From Incurvaria masculella (Eukaryota > Arthropoda > Insecta > Lepidoptera > Incurvariidae), in the NCBI GenBank assembly GCA_946894095.1, contig OX335659.1, positions 3,789,501-3,853,500 of the forward strand: 64,000 bases of DNA, read 5' to 3'. How positions within the stretch are numbered: the stretch's first letter is position 1; every line of letters starts with the position of its first letter. This document shows, in pieces, positions 10,690 to 20,160 of this stretch. Below the pieces are notes generated by a model. That model did not search any database, had not been told where the DNA came from, and saw only the letters and a program-made list of their open reading frames with translations. Position numbers and translations under genes: made by a program.

Positions 10690-11118
10690 GCAATCGGGGC
10701 TTAGTAGCCTCTTACGTCGTTCGCGGGGGAAAAACAATGGGACCACTTTTATTATTTTTAATTATCCTTTCATGACTTTGGCAATATCACTGCAGCATAT
10801 TCAATACAAAGTATCTCCTCCCCGATATGAGTACGATTTTCCGATGTGGCGCTCGAGCGAAATCTTAGCGCCTCGAACTTTATTATGCGTGTCCGAAGTG
10901 AGATGTGACCTCTGGGAGCGATTCGAGATGATGAGAAGGAAGTTTTGTCGTTACGAGGGTGGGGTACAGAAATTATGCACATCTCGTTGTGGACACCTGA
11001 ACGCTTGGGGTATGCGTTCTATACAATTTGAGTCAGTTCCTAACTATGTGGGCTTAGGAGCAGTAGTCCGAGCTAAAGATCGCTCAAATATTAGAGTTGC
11101 CCGTAGCAATCGATGAAA
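10690..11118. other. Unassigned stretch with a 142-codon open frame
   Basis: A 10688-11116 frame on the + strand runs into a (GTCY)n MITE and shows no motif I recognise. It is probably fortuitous. Confidence 0.25.
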
Positions 11119-11120
11119 AT

Positions 11121-11400
11121 AAAAACCGGCCAAGTGCGGATTGGACTCGCACACGAAGGGTTTCGTACCATCGTCCAAGATTTAACACAAAAAATCACGT
11201 TTATTTTTTATTATTTTTTTATTTTGCATATTTTTTGTTAAGGCGGCAAAATAAATACACACTCTGTGAAAATTTCAGCTGCCTACCTATTACGGTTCAC
11301 GGGATACAGCCCTGTGACAGACGGACGTACGGACGAACGGACAGCAGAGGCTTTGTAATAGGGTTTCGTTTACACCCTTTGGGTACGGAACCCTAAAAAT
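11121..11400 (+). mobile_element. (GTCY)n MITE, + orientation
   Basis: AAACCGGCCAAGTGCGGATTG at the left, ACGGAACCCTAAAAAT at the right, and a degraded GGAC run between. A second partial start, AAACCGGCTAAGT, directly abuts its right end at about 11404. Confidence 0.75.
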
Positions 11401-11535
11401 AAAAAACCGGCTAAGTTTCTTGTCGGTTCTTCGTTACAGAGGAAATCGAACCGCAAATAAAAATATTATTGATGAATCCGAGTGTGAATTTATTGAAGGA
11501 AATAAAGAAACTGAAACGTACTCGTAAGGGGGGAA

Positions 11536-12112
11536 CGGCATAACGTATAATATGCAGATCGTATAATGTCATATTTTAACAAAATTTTAAAACCATGCAC
11601 AACGTATAATCGGCAGATCGTATAATCTTATACGTAGTGCATGAAGAAGTCCAAAAAATTAAATTACTTATTTCTCCATGCATAACGTATAATAGTCACA
11701 ACGTATAATGTTATGATCTTTATTTAACAAAAAAAGAAAACCATGCATATCATATAATCCTAAAATATTTCATACGATAAGCGCCCTTATCGATATAAGA
11801 TTAAAGATTATACTCGCACGCGACTTTTCGACCGTCTCAATTAGCGTTGTAGCAAATTGTTACTCTTCAACAGATATCGATTCGTAGCAATTTCAGCCTT
11901 AAATGTATCGTCGTTAGGGCGCTTTATGCAGTGCTTCTTGGCATATTATACGTTCTGCATGGTTTTCTTTTTTTGTGAATTCATGTTAGGAATATTATAC
12001 GTTGTGACTATTATACGTTCTGCATGATGCAAAGAGTTTATTTTATTTTTAAACTCATTTTTGGAAAAAAATACTATTATACGTTGTGAATATTATACGT
12101 AGTGAATACGAC
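11536..12112. mobile_element. Foldback element with repeated AACGTATAAT subterminal motifs
   Basis: The left arm carries AACGTATAAT at 11542, 11601, 11684 and 11700 plus near-copies. The right arm carries the inverse ATTATACGTT at 11945, about 11993, about 12009 and further copies to 12110. CATGCA(TAACG) and GAAAACCATGCA blocks are also mirrored. The centre (about 11770-11940) is unrelated. Multiple spaced motif copies look like transposase binding sites. Confidence 0.65.
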
Positions 12113-12146
12113 TCCTGGTAAGTAACGTTTACACAAAAAATACATC

Positions 12147-12276
12147 CAGCTTCCGACGAATCCGATAAAACGACGACCGAAAACGTTTTCAGATTTTTTC
12201 AAAATCTGATTACAATGCTTCAAATGTAGATGTAGCTAAAAATCGAATTAGTTAGATAACGGTAATGTCGTATCCA
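12147..12276 (+). mobile_element. tRNA-like SINE body, interrupted copy
   Basis: Matches 13104-13222 (CTTCCGACGAAT, CAGATT...TTTGATTACAATGCTT, AATGTAGATGTAGC, GTATCCATTAA). The TTAA MITE has inserted into it at the final TTAA. Confidence 0.6.
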
Positions 12277-12280
12277 TTAA

Positions 12281-12822
12281 GGCGGCCCAACCCGGCGGGA
12301 CTAACTCATTCGCGGGCACTGTACAAAACCGTGCTGTTGCGCTCTGGGACCTTCTCTGTTTCAAAGAAAAAGACAGGCTCCGTGATGAGGAAGATGCAAC
12401 ATGTCCACAAAAAAGACAATGTGCATAGTGTATGATTTGGTAAGATTTACGAAAATTTTGATTTCAAAACGACTTATAGCTAAAAGTAAATCACGACCGC
12501 TGTAGTCAAAAATCTAACAAAAACCAAGTAGATTATAAATCTTGATTAAATAAACTATGTCTAATGACTATTTTTTTTAAGATTTTCTTACTTTATCATT
12601 GCGTAATAAACCACCAAAATTATTGTATAAAACGCGCGAAAAATTCGAACTTTCGGACCTTATAACTTAGAAATCAAACTCAATTTTGTAATGCCAACGG
12701 TCATCAGACATCTAGTTCGATCAAATAAAGCTCTTTTGAGTAAAACTTGGGATCTCTGATAAGAAATATGGGCGTGATCTTCTTTCGCCGTTTGTATGGG
12801 AAGTTGAGCGGGTTGGGCCACC
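12281..12822. mobile_element. TTAA-flanked MITE, copy B (uninterrupted)
   Basis: The ends GGCGGCCCAACCC and GGGTTGGGCCACC are inverted repeats. TTAA flanks both sides (12277-12280 and 12823-12826), as expected of piggyBac-like target duplication. The interior matches 52-162 plus 1300-1593 and gives the empty site of the Helitron at 12528. No coding capacity. Confidence 0.65.
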
Positions 12823-13037
12823 TTAAATACATAAACTTATCAAGTTGAATCCGGGTTGACTCCTAGTGTCCGACACCAAAATCGACTTGTGACGACAGCA
12901 ATGAGATCGATATTTCAACCATTGCATTCAAAATCTCTTAGCGTAGGATCAATACGCGCAAATCAGCGCCATCTAGTGAAGATAGGGGAATCATTGTGTC
13001 GATTCCAATATAATCTAGAAATTCGTTGGCTGACGTA

Positions 13038-13222
13038 ATTGTCGGGTTGGCTCAGTTGGTTAGATCATGACGCATGTAATTCAAAGGTCGCAGGTTCGTA
13101 ACCTGCTTCCGACGAATGTCACGACCAAAAACTTTCTCAGATTATTTTCAAAATTTGATTACGATGCTTTAAATGTAGATGTAGCAGAAACTCAAATTAA
13201 TGTCACGTATCCATTAATTATA
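13038..13222 (+). mobile_element. tRNA-derived SINE with near-complete tRNA head
   Basis: The head starts GTCGGGTTGGCTCAGTTGG and ends CTTCCGAC, so the acceptor stem nearly pairs. The T-arm GCAGG/CCTGC pairs perfectly. The anticodon region ...ATGTAAT... suggests a Thr-TGT ancestor, but the anticodon stem does not pair. A body shared with 12147-12276 follows directly. It is not a working tRNA gene. Confidence 0.6.
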
Positions 13223-13385
13223 CAAAATTATCAAATACAAAGCGTTCATACCTACAACACGCCGTTTGCCGTCACGCTATGCATCGGTTTTAGGATGGTG
13301 TTTCACATCAAAAACATACTACCGTACATAGGATTGTTAGCCTGGTTTTCACCAAGTGCTGATTTATTAGTGCTAATTATCTTGG

Positions 13386-13725
13386 ACTGAGCCCGAAGTC
13401 CCAGTCGTCACCTAAATTGGCGTTTACGCCAAACCGATCGACTGGGGTTTTCAAATGTATGGAGAAAGTGAGGATCGCGCGCAGTGGGCGTTAAGCGAAC
13501 TAACACTTGCGAGTCCGATTTTGATTTGACAGCTTACTCATCGTCGGCGTAAATAAGTCGACGTTGCCGTTTACGCCGACTCCGCGTTTTCATACAAATC
13601 GGAAGTTCGAGTTTGACTTTGACAGCTTGAAGATGTAAATCCACAGAATATCTAGTATACTATGTATGGAGTTTGACGTTTTTACGGAACTTCGAAGTTA
13701 CGTAAACGCCAATTTAGTTGAGAAC
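13386..13725. mobile_element. MITE with CTAAATTGGCGTTTACG ends
   Basis: CTAAATTGGCGTTTACG at about 13412 and CGTAAACGCCAATTTAG at about 13693 are inverted repeats about 300 bp apart, with related GGCGTAAA motifs inside. Confidence 0.55.
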
Positions 13726-13819
13726 TCAGACCGACCACTCTGGTATTGATTGCAAGCTGCTAAGAAAGGCCCTTAATCTGTGGCGATTGAGCTAATCAGC
13801 AGTAGGTGAAAAGTGCCCT

Positions 13820-13885
13820 TAGGCTATTATCATGACGGTCGGATTGGTATTAGCTATCCATGTACAGTCACATTAAAAAAATCTA
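13820..13885 (+). mobile_element. SINE 3'-tail fragment
   Basis: GGTATTAGCTATCCATGTAC then AGTCACATTAAAAAAAT is the end of the SINE body. Confidence 0.55.
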
Positions 13886-13972
13886 TGTCTACACACAGCA
13901 CCGGCGACTGTCGTAGGGTGTTTCCTTTGAAGGATGCCTGGATCAGGGGGTTAACATGGTAAATTCACTGTC

Positions 13973-14135
13973 CGGGAAGACTCGCAAGTGAGTGATTAAA
14001 TCTGACGCTCAGCATTTCGTACCATGGTAACTGTCAAACAACGTGTTATTCGGCCAAGCGTAGTGGAATTTACCAGTTAGCATGGTACGAAATGCAACTA
14101 AACGTCAGATTTCATAACTAACTTACCTGTTCACC
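13973..14135. mobile_element. Foldback MITE with about 55-bp arms
   Basis: AAGTGAGTGATTAAATCTGA and GCATTTCGTACCATGGTAAC on the left mirror GTTAGCATGGTACGAAATGC and TCAGATTTCATAACTAACTT on the right. A solo half-element lies at about 62515-62570. Confidence 0.65.
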
Positions 14136-15820
14136 CGCGCAGTTATGATTATTTTTTTTATTTATTTAATGGAAAAATTACAGCTAATTGACAACTAATA
14201 TACAAAATAGACGATGTAATTGTCAAAAACCAAAAATATGTTTTCACAGATACAATGTAGTACTAGACTAAGAGTAGACTGCTATCCATGGTTATCCTCC
14301 TGGTTCGATCCCCAAAGTGATTCATTATCATGCATGCATCTCCATTACCCTACAAGGGTGAATCCCTTGCATCAACCAATCAATGGGGTTCATTGATTAA
14401 AAATCCTCTAACCATCATGACAAATGTATCCATTCCAAAATATGTCAGCACAAACAATGCAAAAATAAGCTAATTGTTATGCCAACAGTCCACGGAAACA
14501 TTCAAAGAATATCCCGGCACAACTTCCACTAGAGAAGCCAGAAAAACATATTTACCTAACAACATCCGCCCCCCAAGTGTAACGATCTCACCACGGAGGC
14601 AGTGTTGGCTCCGTTTTCAGCAATAATACCATAATTAATTTGTAGTACAGTGGCGGACAAACAGAAATATTCCGCCGAACCGCGGATTTTTTTCAAGAGT
14701 GCAACTGTATATGCCGTATTCGCCGACCGCATAATGCATAATGCATAGAAACGTTTTTGAACAATGGCTATACACAAGTCTGATCAGTGTGCCTAATGCT
14801 TACTTAATCTACACATCAATAATAAGTAATTAATGCTCAGTATGACAGGCGTACCCATGCTGCGCGCGCATGCTAGGTCTATGTGCGTAACAGATTTATA
14901 ACACCATACAAGAGGGAACATGTAATTTATTTATTAAAATGTTCGATGGAAAACTTACAGGTAATTTAAAAATGATATGCAAAATAGACAATGTAAATAG
15001 TTAAAAGTAAAAAAAGATGTTTTCACAGATAGAAAGTTCAGAAAATACGAATATACTGCTATCTATGCGCAAGGGCCTTAGTGAACTCACAACTTAAGCA
15101 TGCAATTAAGCATTTCTTACTGCATATTAAATAATTTGCATATTAAATAATAAGGTGTGAGGGGGCGTACGTTGGTGTCGGTTGTGTGAGGGTATATTGT
15201 GAGGTGTGAATATGATTGCCAAAAAGATGAAAAAACAAACAAATCTATATCATACCTACCAAAAAGCACTCTATGTATGTGTAGTGCCGTCCCTGTCGGA
15301 TATATGCATTTACTTAAAATGTTTCGCGCGTTCTATCGGCTAACATTCATAAACTCCGAGGCAATACTGTCGGACATCACAGTTAAGCGTCCGCTTCAAG
15401 AATGTAATGTTCAACATCGCTCTGCCCGCCATTGTACAAGTCTCTGTTCAACGCCGGAAGTCGAGTATAGCGAGCTAGTATTTTTCGCGCAATTATTGGA
15501 AGTCGCAAAACTTCCGGCGTTGCCCGAAGCTCCTATCGTGTTCCGTTCGTAAACACACCATGTTTATACTAACTAGAAAAAATGCTATAAGATAGACTTG
15601 CATCTGTGTTCGCTCAGTGGTTCGCTCTATTTAATAAATAAAGTTACACACTTTTGTTGACTCCTAAAGGAGTGCTAAAAAATCTAACATAAATTATAGA
15701 AATGCGAGAAAAGTATTTTTGTTTGATATAAATAAGCAAATCTGGTGAATGTTAACAATCTGTTTTGAAGTACTGGTCAAACAATAAAGTCAAATCGATC
15801 AATAAGAAATGTTAGGAACG
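14136..15820. other. AT-rich unassigned stretch
   Basis: A 117-codon frame at 15199-15552 has no motif I recognise. Two partly similar blocks near 14200-14260 and 14945-15030 (GTTTTCACAGATA in both) suggest an old dispersed repeat. Confidence 0.3.
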
Positions 15821-16185
15821 GCCCGTAAGTTATGTTCCCCATACAAACGTAGTTTATTAATCATTTGAAAAACACTGTTCCGATTTGCTTGATATTTGGT
15901 ATCTTATATTCTACAATAAATATCTGTGTCTGCACGTTTTTGTTTTGATGAGAAATCTAAAGCAAGTCAAAAAACAGGCAAAAGGAAATCGTCATACAAT
16001 TTTTTTTTCTCTGTTGTGTGATACAGGATTCATTTTTCGAAAAAACAAATACATGCTGACATAGATATTTGTTGCCTGATATTAAGTCCCAAATGTCAAG
16101 CAAATTGGAACAGCGGTTTTCGAATGATTAGGAAACTAAGTTTGTATGGGGTGCGTAATTTTCTGATGCTTACGGGCGTTTATAA
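15821..16185. mobile_element. Foldback element, arms of about 90 bp
   Basis: GCCCGTAAG...CCCCATACAAACGTAG through GATTTGCTTGATATTTGG is mirrored by CCAAATGTCAAGCAAATTGG through CTAAGTTTGTATGGGG...CTTACGGGC. The centre of about 170 bp is AT-rich with no coding. Confidence 0.65.
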
Positions 16186-16493
16186 ATGTTTTAACTTTAT
16201 CTTACAGCAATGTAGAAATAATTATATTACGAGGGGATAGTGAAGAAGCACATGGAGGTTCCTTTAGAGTATGGACATATTAAAATGTATCATTTACCCG
16301 ATGTACCTACTAGGTGATCAGGTTCCACCATCGATTTCAATGAACTTCGATTTCATGAGCGAGAACATGTTAGGCTGGAGTGCACAATCTCTGGTTAACG
16401 TTAATGTCATTTTAAATATATGTATTTATCGTTAGTTAATGACATAGGAAGAAAGAAGACACATATATATTAACAAGAACATTGGCCAGATTT

Positions 16494-16650
16494 TTTATTA
16501 AAAACCAGTATAGATAGCTGTGCTGAGAGACCAAAGATACTCAGAAATCAAAATCCACCTCACCTCGTGAAATCACGCTCAGCGAGGCGCCATGCCAGCG
16601 CATTTGCAAACTATCGCTGAGCTATCGAGCTTGTTTAAGTGACGTTTGAG
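16494..16650 (+). repeat. Dispersed repeat, copy 1
   Basis: Shares GCTGTGCTGAG, CACGCTCAGCGAGGCGCCAT and GCTGAGCTATCGAGCTT with 23113-23275. Class unknown. Confidence 0.55.
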
Positions 16651-16868
16651 TCCCCGGACTCAGACAGGTATAGGTCTGAGGAAAGACACTCACCGGCAGA
16701 CAGTTCCATGTCCTGGAATAGCGGTAGAGAAATGAGTTTGAGAAAGGGTTCGTTCTCAAAAGCCTAAAGCTCTCCAGCCTTCGTTTTCACCGGTGAGTCA
16801 CCGATGAATGTGAGTCACCGGCGAATGTGAATGTCACGACTGACCCCGAGCGACACCCCGACCCGCAG

Positions 16869-17042
16869 GTGGAGTACTTCCGGCAGCAGCACGTGTCGAC
16901 GATCTCGCCGCCGGGTGGGCGCGGGCGCGGCGGCGGCGCGGGCGGCGGAGGCAGCGTGGCGGGCGTGCGCGGCGGAATCCCGCCCGGCTACTGCGCGCTG
17001 CGCACGGCGCCCGCGCACCGCGACATGCCGGTCAGCTTACAG
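16869..17042 (+). CDS. Penultimate exon of the putative sidestep-like receptor (cytoplasmic tail)
   Basis: This is a 174-base, 58-codon exon in phase 0 at both ends. The acceptor is CCCGCAG|GTGGAG and the donor TTACAG|GTGACC. It encodes a tail beginning VEYFRQQHVSTISPP, then a glycine/arginine low-complexity run, then GYCALRTAP and DMPVSLQ. It joins without a frame break to NDHMQ of the membrane exon and to the last exon. Its GC content stands out sharply against AT-rich, transposon-filled flanks. The YCALR-like motif resembles tyrosine-containing motifs of receptor tails, but I cannot assign a binding partner. The start was chosen because the acceptor keeps phase 0. Confidence 0.72.
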
Positions 17043-17427
17043 GTGACCGCACACTGACCCTCCGTTACACGGATCGGATCCTCGCGTAGATTGTGCTCTA
17101 TCTCGTTTATTTCGCTGGAACATTCAGTGTTAAGATGCGAACTTTTTTATATAACTTGTTGAATGTCCCAGAATCACAAAAATATGCCATGTTGTATGTT
17201 TAAATTATCTCTAAACATATTACTATTTTCTTATTTCTTCAAAGGTGAATATGTATATTTAAGAAGCATTGTAATTGAGATTCAGTGTTGATACAAAAGT
17301 CATAAGCATGTACATATTTAAACAACTAGATTTAAGTTTATTTTCGATATCTAAACACAATAAATTAACAAACTTTTTTTAATTAAATTAATTAAATAAT
17401 ATGTTAATAAAATAAATCAAATCAATA

Positions 17428-17448
17428 AACCTAACCTAACCTAACCTA
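17428..17448. repeat. Interstitial (CCTAA)4 telomere-type run
   Basis: Four uninterrupted units of the insect telomere motif within the last intron. Confidence 0.7.
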
Positions 17449-17639
17449 AATCTGTGCTGAAATCAAAATAATGTTTTTGAATATTCCTTAAGTGTTTTTC
17501 TAGCACTAGAGTTAATTTATGTCTAAGGCCATCCATCCTTTCAAATATTTGGTTCACATTACAAAAGAAGTGCTGTTTTCTGAACCACTTATACGCATAT
17601 TACATCAAAGGTTTTTAAAAGGTTACATTATTGAAGGGC

Positions 17640-17790
17640 TTATTTTTTATTTATTGTATTCGCTTTATTTAGTTAAACTTATGGTAGTCAAACTACGCTA
17701 AGTTACGTCACTTAATGGTTAATTAATCCGTGGGTTCGATTAAGTCAGTGAGGTAGAACCTGCTACTGAACTTCACTAGTTTATAGATTT
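17640..17790 (+). repeat. Dispersed repeat, copy 1 of 3
   Basis: GTCAAACTACGCTAAGTTAC, then GTGGGTTCGATTAAGTCAGT and TAGAACCTG, recur at 31130-31235 and inverted at 61185-61290. Probably a LINE or SINE remnant. Confidence 0.5.
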
Positions 17791-18175
17791 GAAAAAATCA
17801 CGCTTAATTACTGATATTCTTTGTAGAACGATTTAAACAAAGAACTAATGAAACAATAATACTCAATTTTATCAGGTTAAAAGTAAATCTTAATCCTAAA
17901 TAATTAAAATTAGAAGAAAAGAAACTAGTTCAGTTCACACGCGGTAGAAACTTCATGCCAGAATTGACCTCGACGTGCCGCTCCTTATACTTTTCAGGAA
18001 ACACAGTATAATGTATTATATCGCATTCTCTCGCCGGATAAAACCTATATATGTATATGTTTGTCTCTTTTTACTGCCGCTTTTTTCGTTTTATCGTGTT
18101 TCCAATAGCAATGGTGCTAAAGAAGTGTTCTTTTCAAAAACAGAAATAAATACTAATCCCTAGTTTATCCAATAG

Positions 18176-18391
18176 AACGCAACGAGCGGCATCCCGCCCC
18201 CGGCGCGGTTCGCCGGCGGCGCGTGCACGCTGCCTCGTGGCGCGAGCGCGAGCGTGCTGGGCCCGGACGGCGCGTGGTACGCCGCCGCCGGCATCCCGCT
18301 GCAGCACCTGCGCACGCTGCCGCGCCACCAGCCCTCGCCGCCCGCCGCCGCGGCCCCCGCCGCCACGCTCCCGCGCGACACCCCCCTCTGA
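18176..18391 (+). CDS. Last coding exon of the putative sidestep-like receptor
   Basis: The acceptor TCCAATAG ends at 18175. The exon is 72 codons including TGA at 18389-18391, entered in phase 0. It starts NATSGIPPPARF and contains ACTLPRG, DGAWYAAAGIP, LQHLRTLPR, an alanine/proline run and a final ATLPRDTPL. The repeated TLPR motif (three times) and the lack of any hydrophobic segment suit a disordered cytoplasmic tail. The very high GC and codon-third GC match the two upstream exons. No enzymatic domain is visible. The overlapping reading frames here are composition shadows. Confidence 0.75.
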   Translation, partial: NATSGIPPPARFAGGACTLPRGASASVLGPDGAWYAAAGIPLQHLRTLPRHQPSPPAAAAPAATLPRDTPL

Positions 18392-18709
18392 CGCACCACG
18401 CAGCTGTAGGGCGCGCGGCCCGCGTCCGACGGTGAGCCGTGCCGGACGCCGACTGTGTAAATAGACTCGTAACTTATTTGTATCGCAGTGAGTGTGTCGC
18501 TACCATTTGTCGGCCGGCTGTATCCCACGAATTCCCATGATTCTTGCGTGTAGCAGTGGCGAGGAAGCATCCGTGCACGCTTATCTGTGTACGTTGCTCG
18601 AAATAAAGTCACTAACTTGGGCTAGTAATCGTATTTATTCTGTAAGTAAATTACGATATAGCTCATTTTGCACTTGTTGGAATCGGAAATAAAATGATCC
18701 AAGAATAAA
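18392..18709 (+). other. Probable 3' untranslated region with poly(A) signals
   Basis: AT-richer sequence follows the stop at 18391. It carries AATAAA near 18602, 18688 and 18704. A segment at about 18450-18500 (ACTGTGTAAATAGACTC and following) recurs in degraded form at about 19040-19090, so the 3' end, or a conserved UTR element, seems to be duplicated. The true cleavage site cannot be fixed from sequence alone. Confidence 0.5.
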
Positions 18710-19039
18710 ACCACGAATGTCAACTAATTGTTCAACCTTATGTTTTAATGTTATCATGTTTTGCGCAAAAATATTTAAATTTTATCTACCAGTATTTTTA
18801 ACTTTGTTTCTTAATTTTGTACGGTCACCTGGTGTTCCTTTACAAAATAAAAATAAAATATCACTTTTAATCCTTTAAATTGATTCTACCATTTACGTGG
18901 AATGCCTGACCAAAGTGCAAAATAATCTATTTGGCAATATAGCTCTTGTACGTACATAGTTCCACTTCTAAGCGAATATTGGCGGACCGCACTGCTACAG
19001 CGGCTCCGGTCTTTTTCTTCCTCTCCGGTGGCTCGGACA

Positions 19040-19090
19040 GACTGTGTAAATATACTCTTGTAAACTATTTAATATCGCAACGTGTGTTAG
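19040..19090 (+). repeat. Degenerate second copy of the receptor 3'UTR segment
   Basis: ACTGTGTAAATATACTC followed by a TTGTAAACTATTTAATATCGCAACGTGTGT-like stretch matches the 3'UTR at about 18450-18500 with a few substitutions and small gaps. A GC-rich leader (CGGTGGCTCGGACAG) precedes it, as in the first copy. It may mark a longer UTR or an old duplication of the gene's end. Confidence 0.45.
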
Positions 19091-19317
19091 CATGGATTTT
19101 GACTGTTACAAGATTTTAGGTTTCGATATTTTGTATACACTAAATATATTTATTTTAAAGTTTTTTTTTTTCAAAATTTCTAGTCATGTGATACTTTTTT
19201 GCCTCAACAGTCACCCCTAAAAGTATCGTCAACGTGGTTTTGCATCTTCAACATTACGGCACATAATATTTATTTCAATAATGTTTTTATAACACTTTTT
19301 GGATTGCCGCCGTCATT

Positions 19318-19432
19318 TAACATGTTTGAAAACTTACGGCTTTCCACGCGGCGTATAGCGAGATCTCAAGAAATCACGGAGACGAATGTCTCATCCCGCC
19401 ACGTGCAAAGCCGTAAGTCTTCAAACATGTTT
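19318..19432. mobile_element. Small MITE with 34-bp inverted repeats
   Basis: ACATGTTTGAAAACTTACGG ... CACGCGGCG pairs with CGCCACGTG ... CCGTAAGTCTTCAAACATGT. A half copy lies at about 38630-38680. Confidence 0.65.
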
Positions 19433-19439
19433 TGTTAAG

Positions 19440-19730
19440 TTTTTAGGGTTCCGTACCCAAAGGGTGAAAACGGAACCCTATTACTAAGCCTCCGCTGTCC
19501 GTCCGTCCGTCCGTCCATCCGTCCGTCCGTCCGTCTGTCCGTCTATCACAGGGCTTTATCTCAGTAACCATAACAGATAGACAGCTGAAATTTTCACAGA
19601 GTGTGTATTTATTTTGCCGCTATAACAACAAATAGGTAATAATGAAAAAAATGATTTTTTTTGTAATAAATCTTTTACGATGGTACGGAACCCTTCTTGT
19701 GCGAGTCCGTCTCGCACTTGGCCGGTTTTA
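19440..19730 (-). mobile_element. (GTCY)n MITE, - orientation
   Basis: Full length: TTAGGGTTCCGTACCCAAAG to CGCACTTGGCCGGTTTTA with a CCGT/CTGT run at about 19495-19550. Confidence 0.8.
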
Positions 19731-19821
19731 TTTTGATCTATGCTTTGATCAACTTCAATGTGTTCAACGACTTCTGTATTACCGAAATTTATATTAAATG
19801 TACTGATACCAATATCTAATG

Positions 19822-20160
19822 TTTAGGGTTCCGTACCCAAAGGGTGAAAACGGAACCCTATTACTAAGCCTCCGCTGTCCGTCCGTCCGTCCGTCCGTCC
19901 GTCCGTCTGTCACAGGGCTGTACCTCAGTAACCGTAAAAGATAGACAGCTGAAATTTTTACAGACTGTGTAATTATTTTGCCGCTATAACAACAAATAGG
20001 TAAGATAAAAAAATAATTAAAATTAAAGGGGGACCCCCTTTAATTATATATAACATAATAATAATAACATACAAAAAATGTGATTTTTTTGTATAATTTT
20101 TTTTACGATGGTACGTAACCCTTCGTGTGAGAGTCCCTCGCACTTGTTTTTTATATGGCC
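19822..20160 (-). mobile_element. (GTCY)n MITE, - orientation
   Basis: A second full copy 90 bp after the previous one, with the same ends and a CCGT run at about 19878-19912. The right end is degraded (GTGAGAGTCCCTCGCACTTG). Confidence 0.75.

Larger units (their letters stand above)
9095..16868 (+). other. Intron of about 7.8-8.2 kb between the membrane exon and penultimate exon
   Basis: The donor is either after 8713 or after 8971, and the acceptor is AG at 16867-16868. The intron holds two RTE LINE fragments, a SINE piece, a short TIR element, a (GTCY)n MITE, the AACGTATAAT foldback, the nested SINE/TTAA-MITE block and two further palindromic elements. A short CAGT tandem run lies at about 9106-9127. 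I see no further exon in it. Confidence 0.55.
17043..18175 (+). other. Last intron, 1.13 kb
   Basis: Bounded by GTGACC and TCCAATAG. It is AT-rich, with a (CCTAA)4 run at about 17428-17448 and a dispersed repeat at about 17640-17790. Nothing coding is seen. Confidence 0.55.

Noticed and set aside
13038..13110. A functional tRNA-Thr gene
   Set aside because: The anticodon stem does not pair and the sequence runs straight into a repeated SINE body.
15199..15552. 117-codon open frame
   Set aside because: No motif, splice context or composition change; expected by chance in 64 kb.
16815..17018. Open frames in other phases over the penultimate exon
   Set aside because: Composition shadows; only the phase 0 frame links to both neighbouring exons.
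18223..18612. Other frames over the last exon, both strands
   Set aside because: GC-rich shadows; the called frame starts at a splice acceptor and continues the protein.
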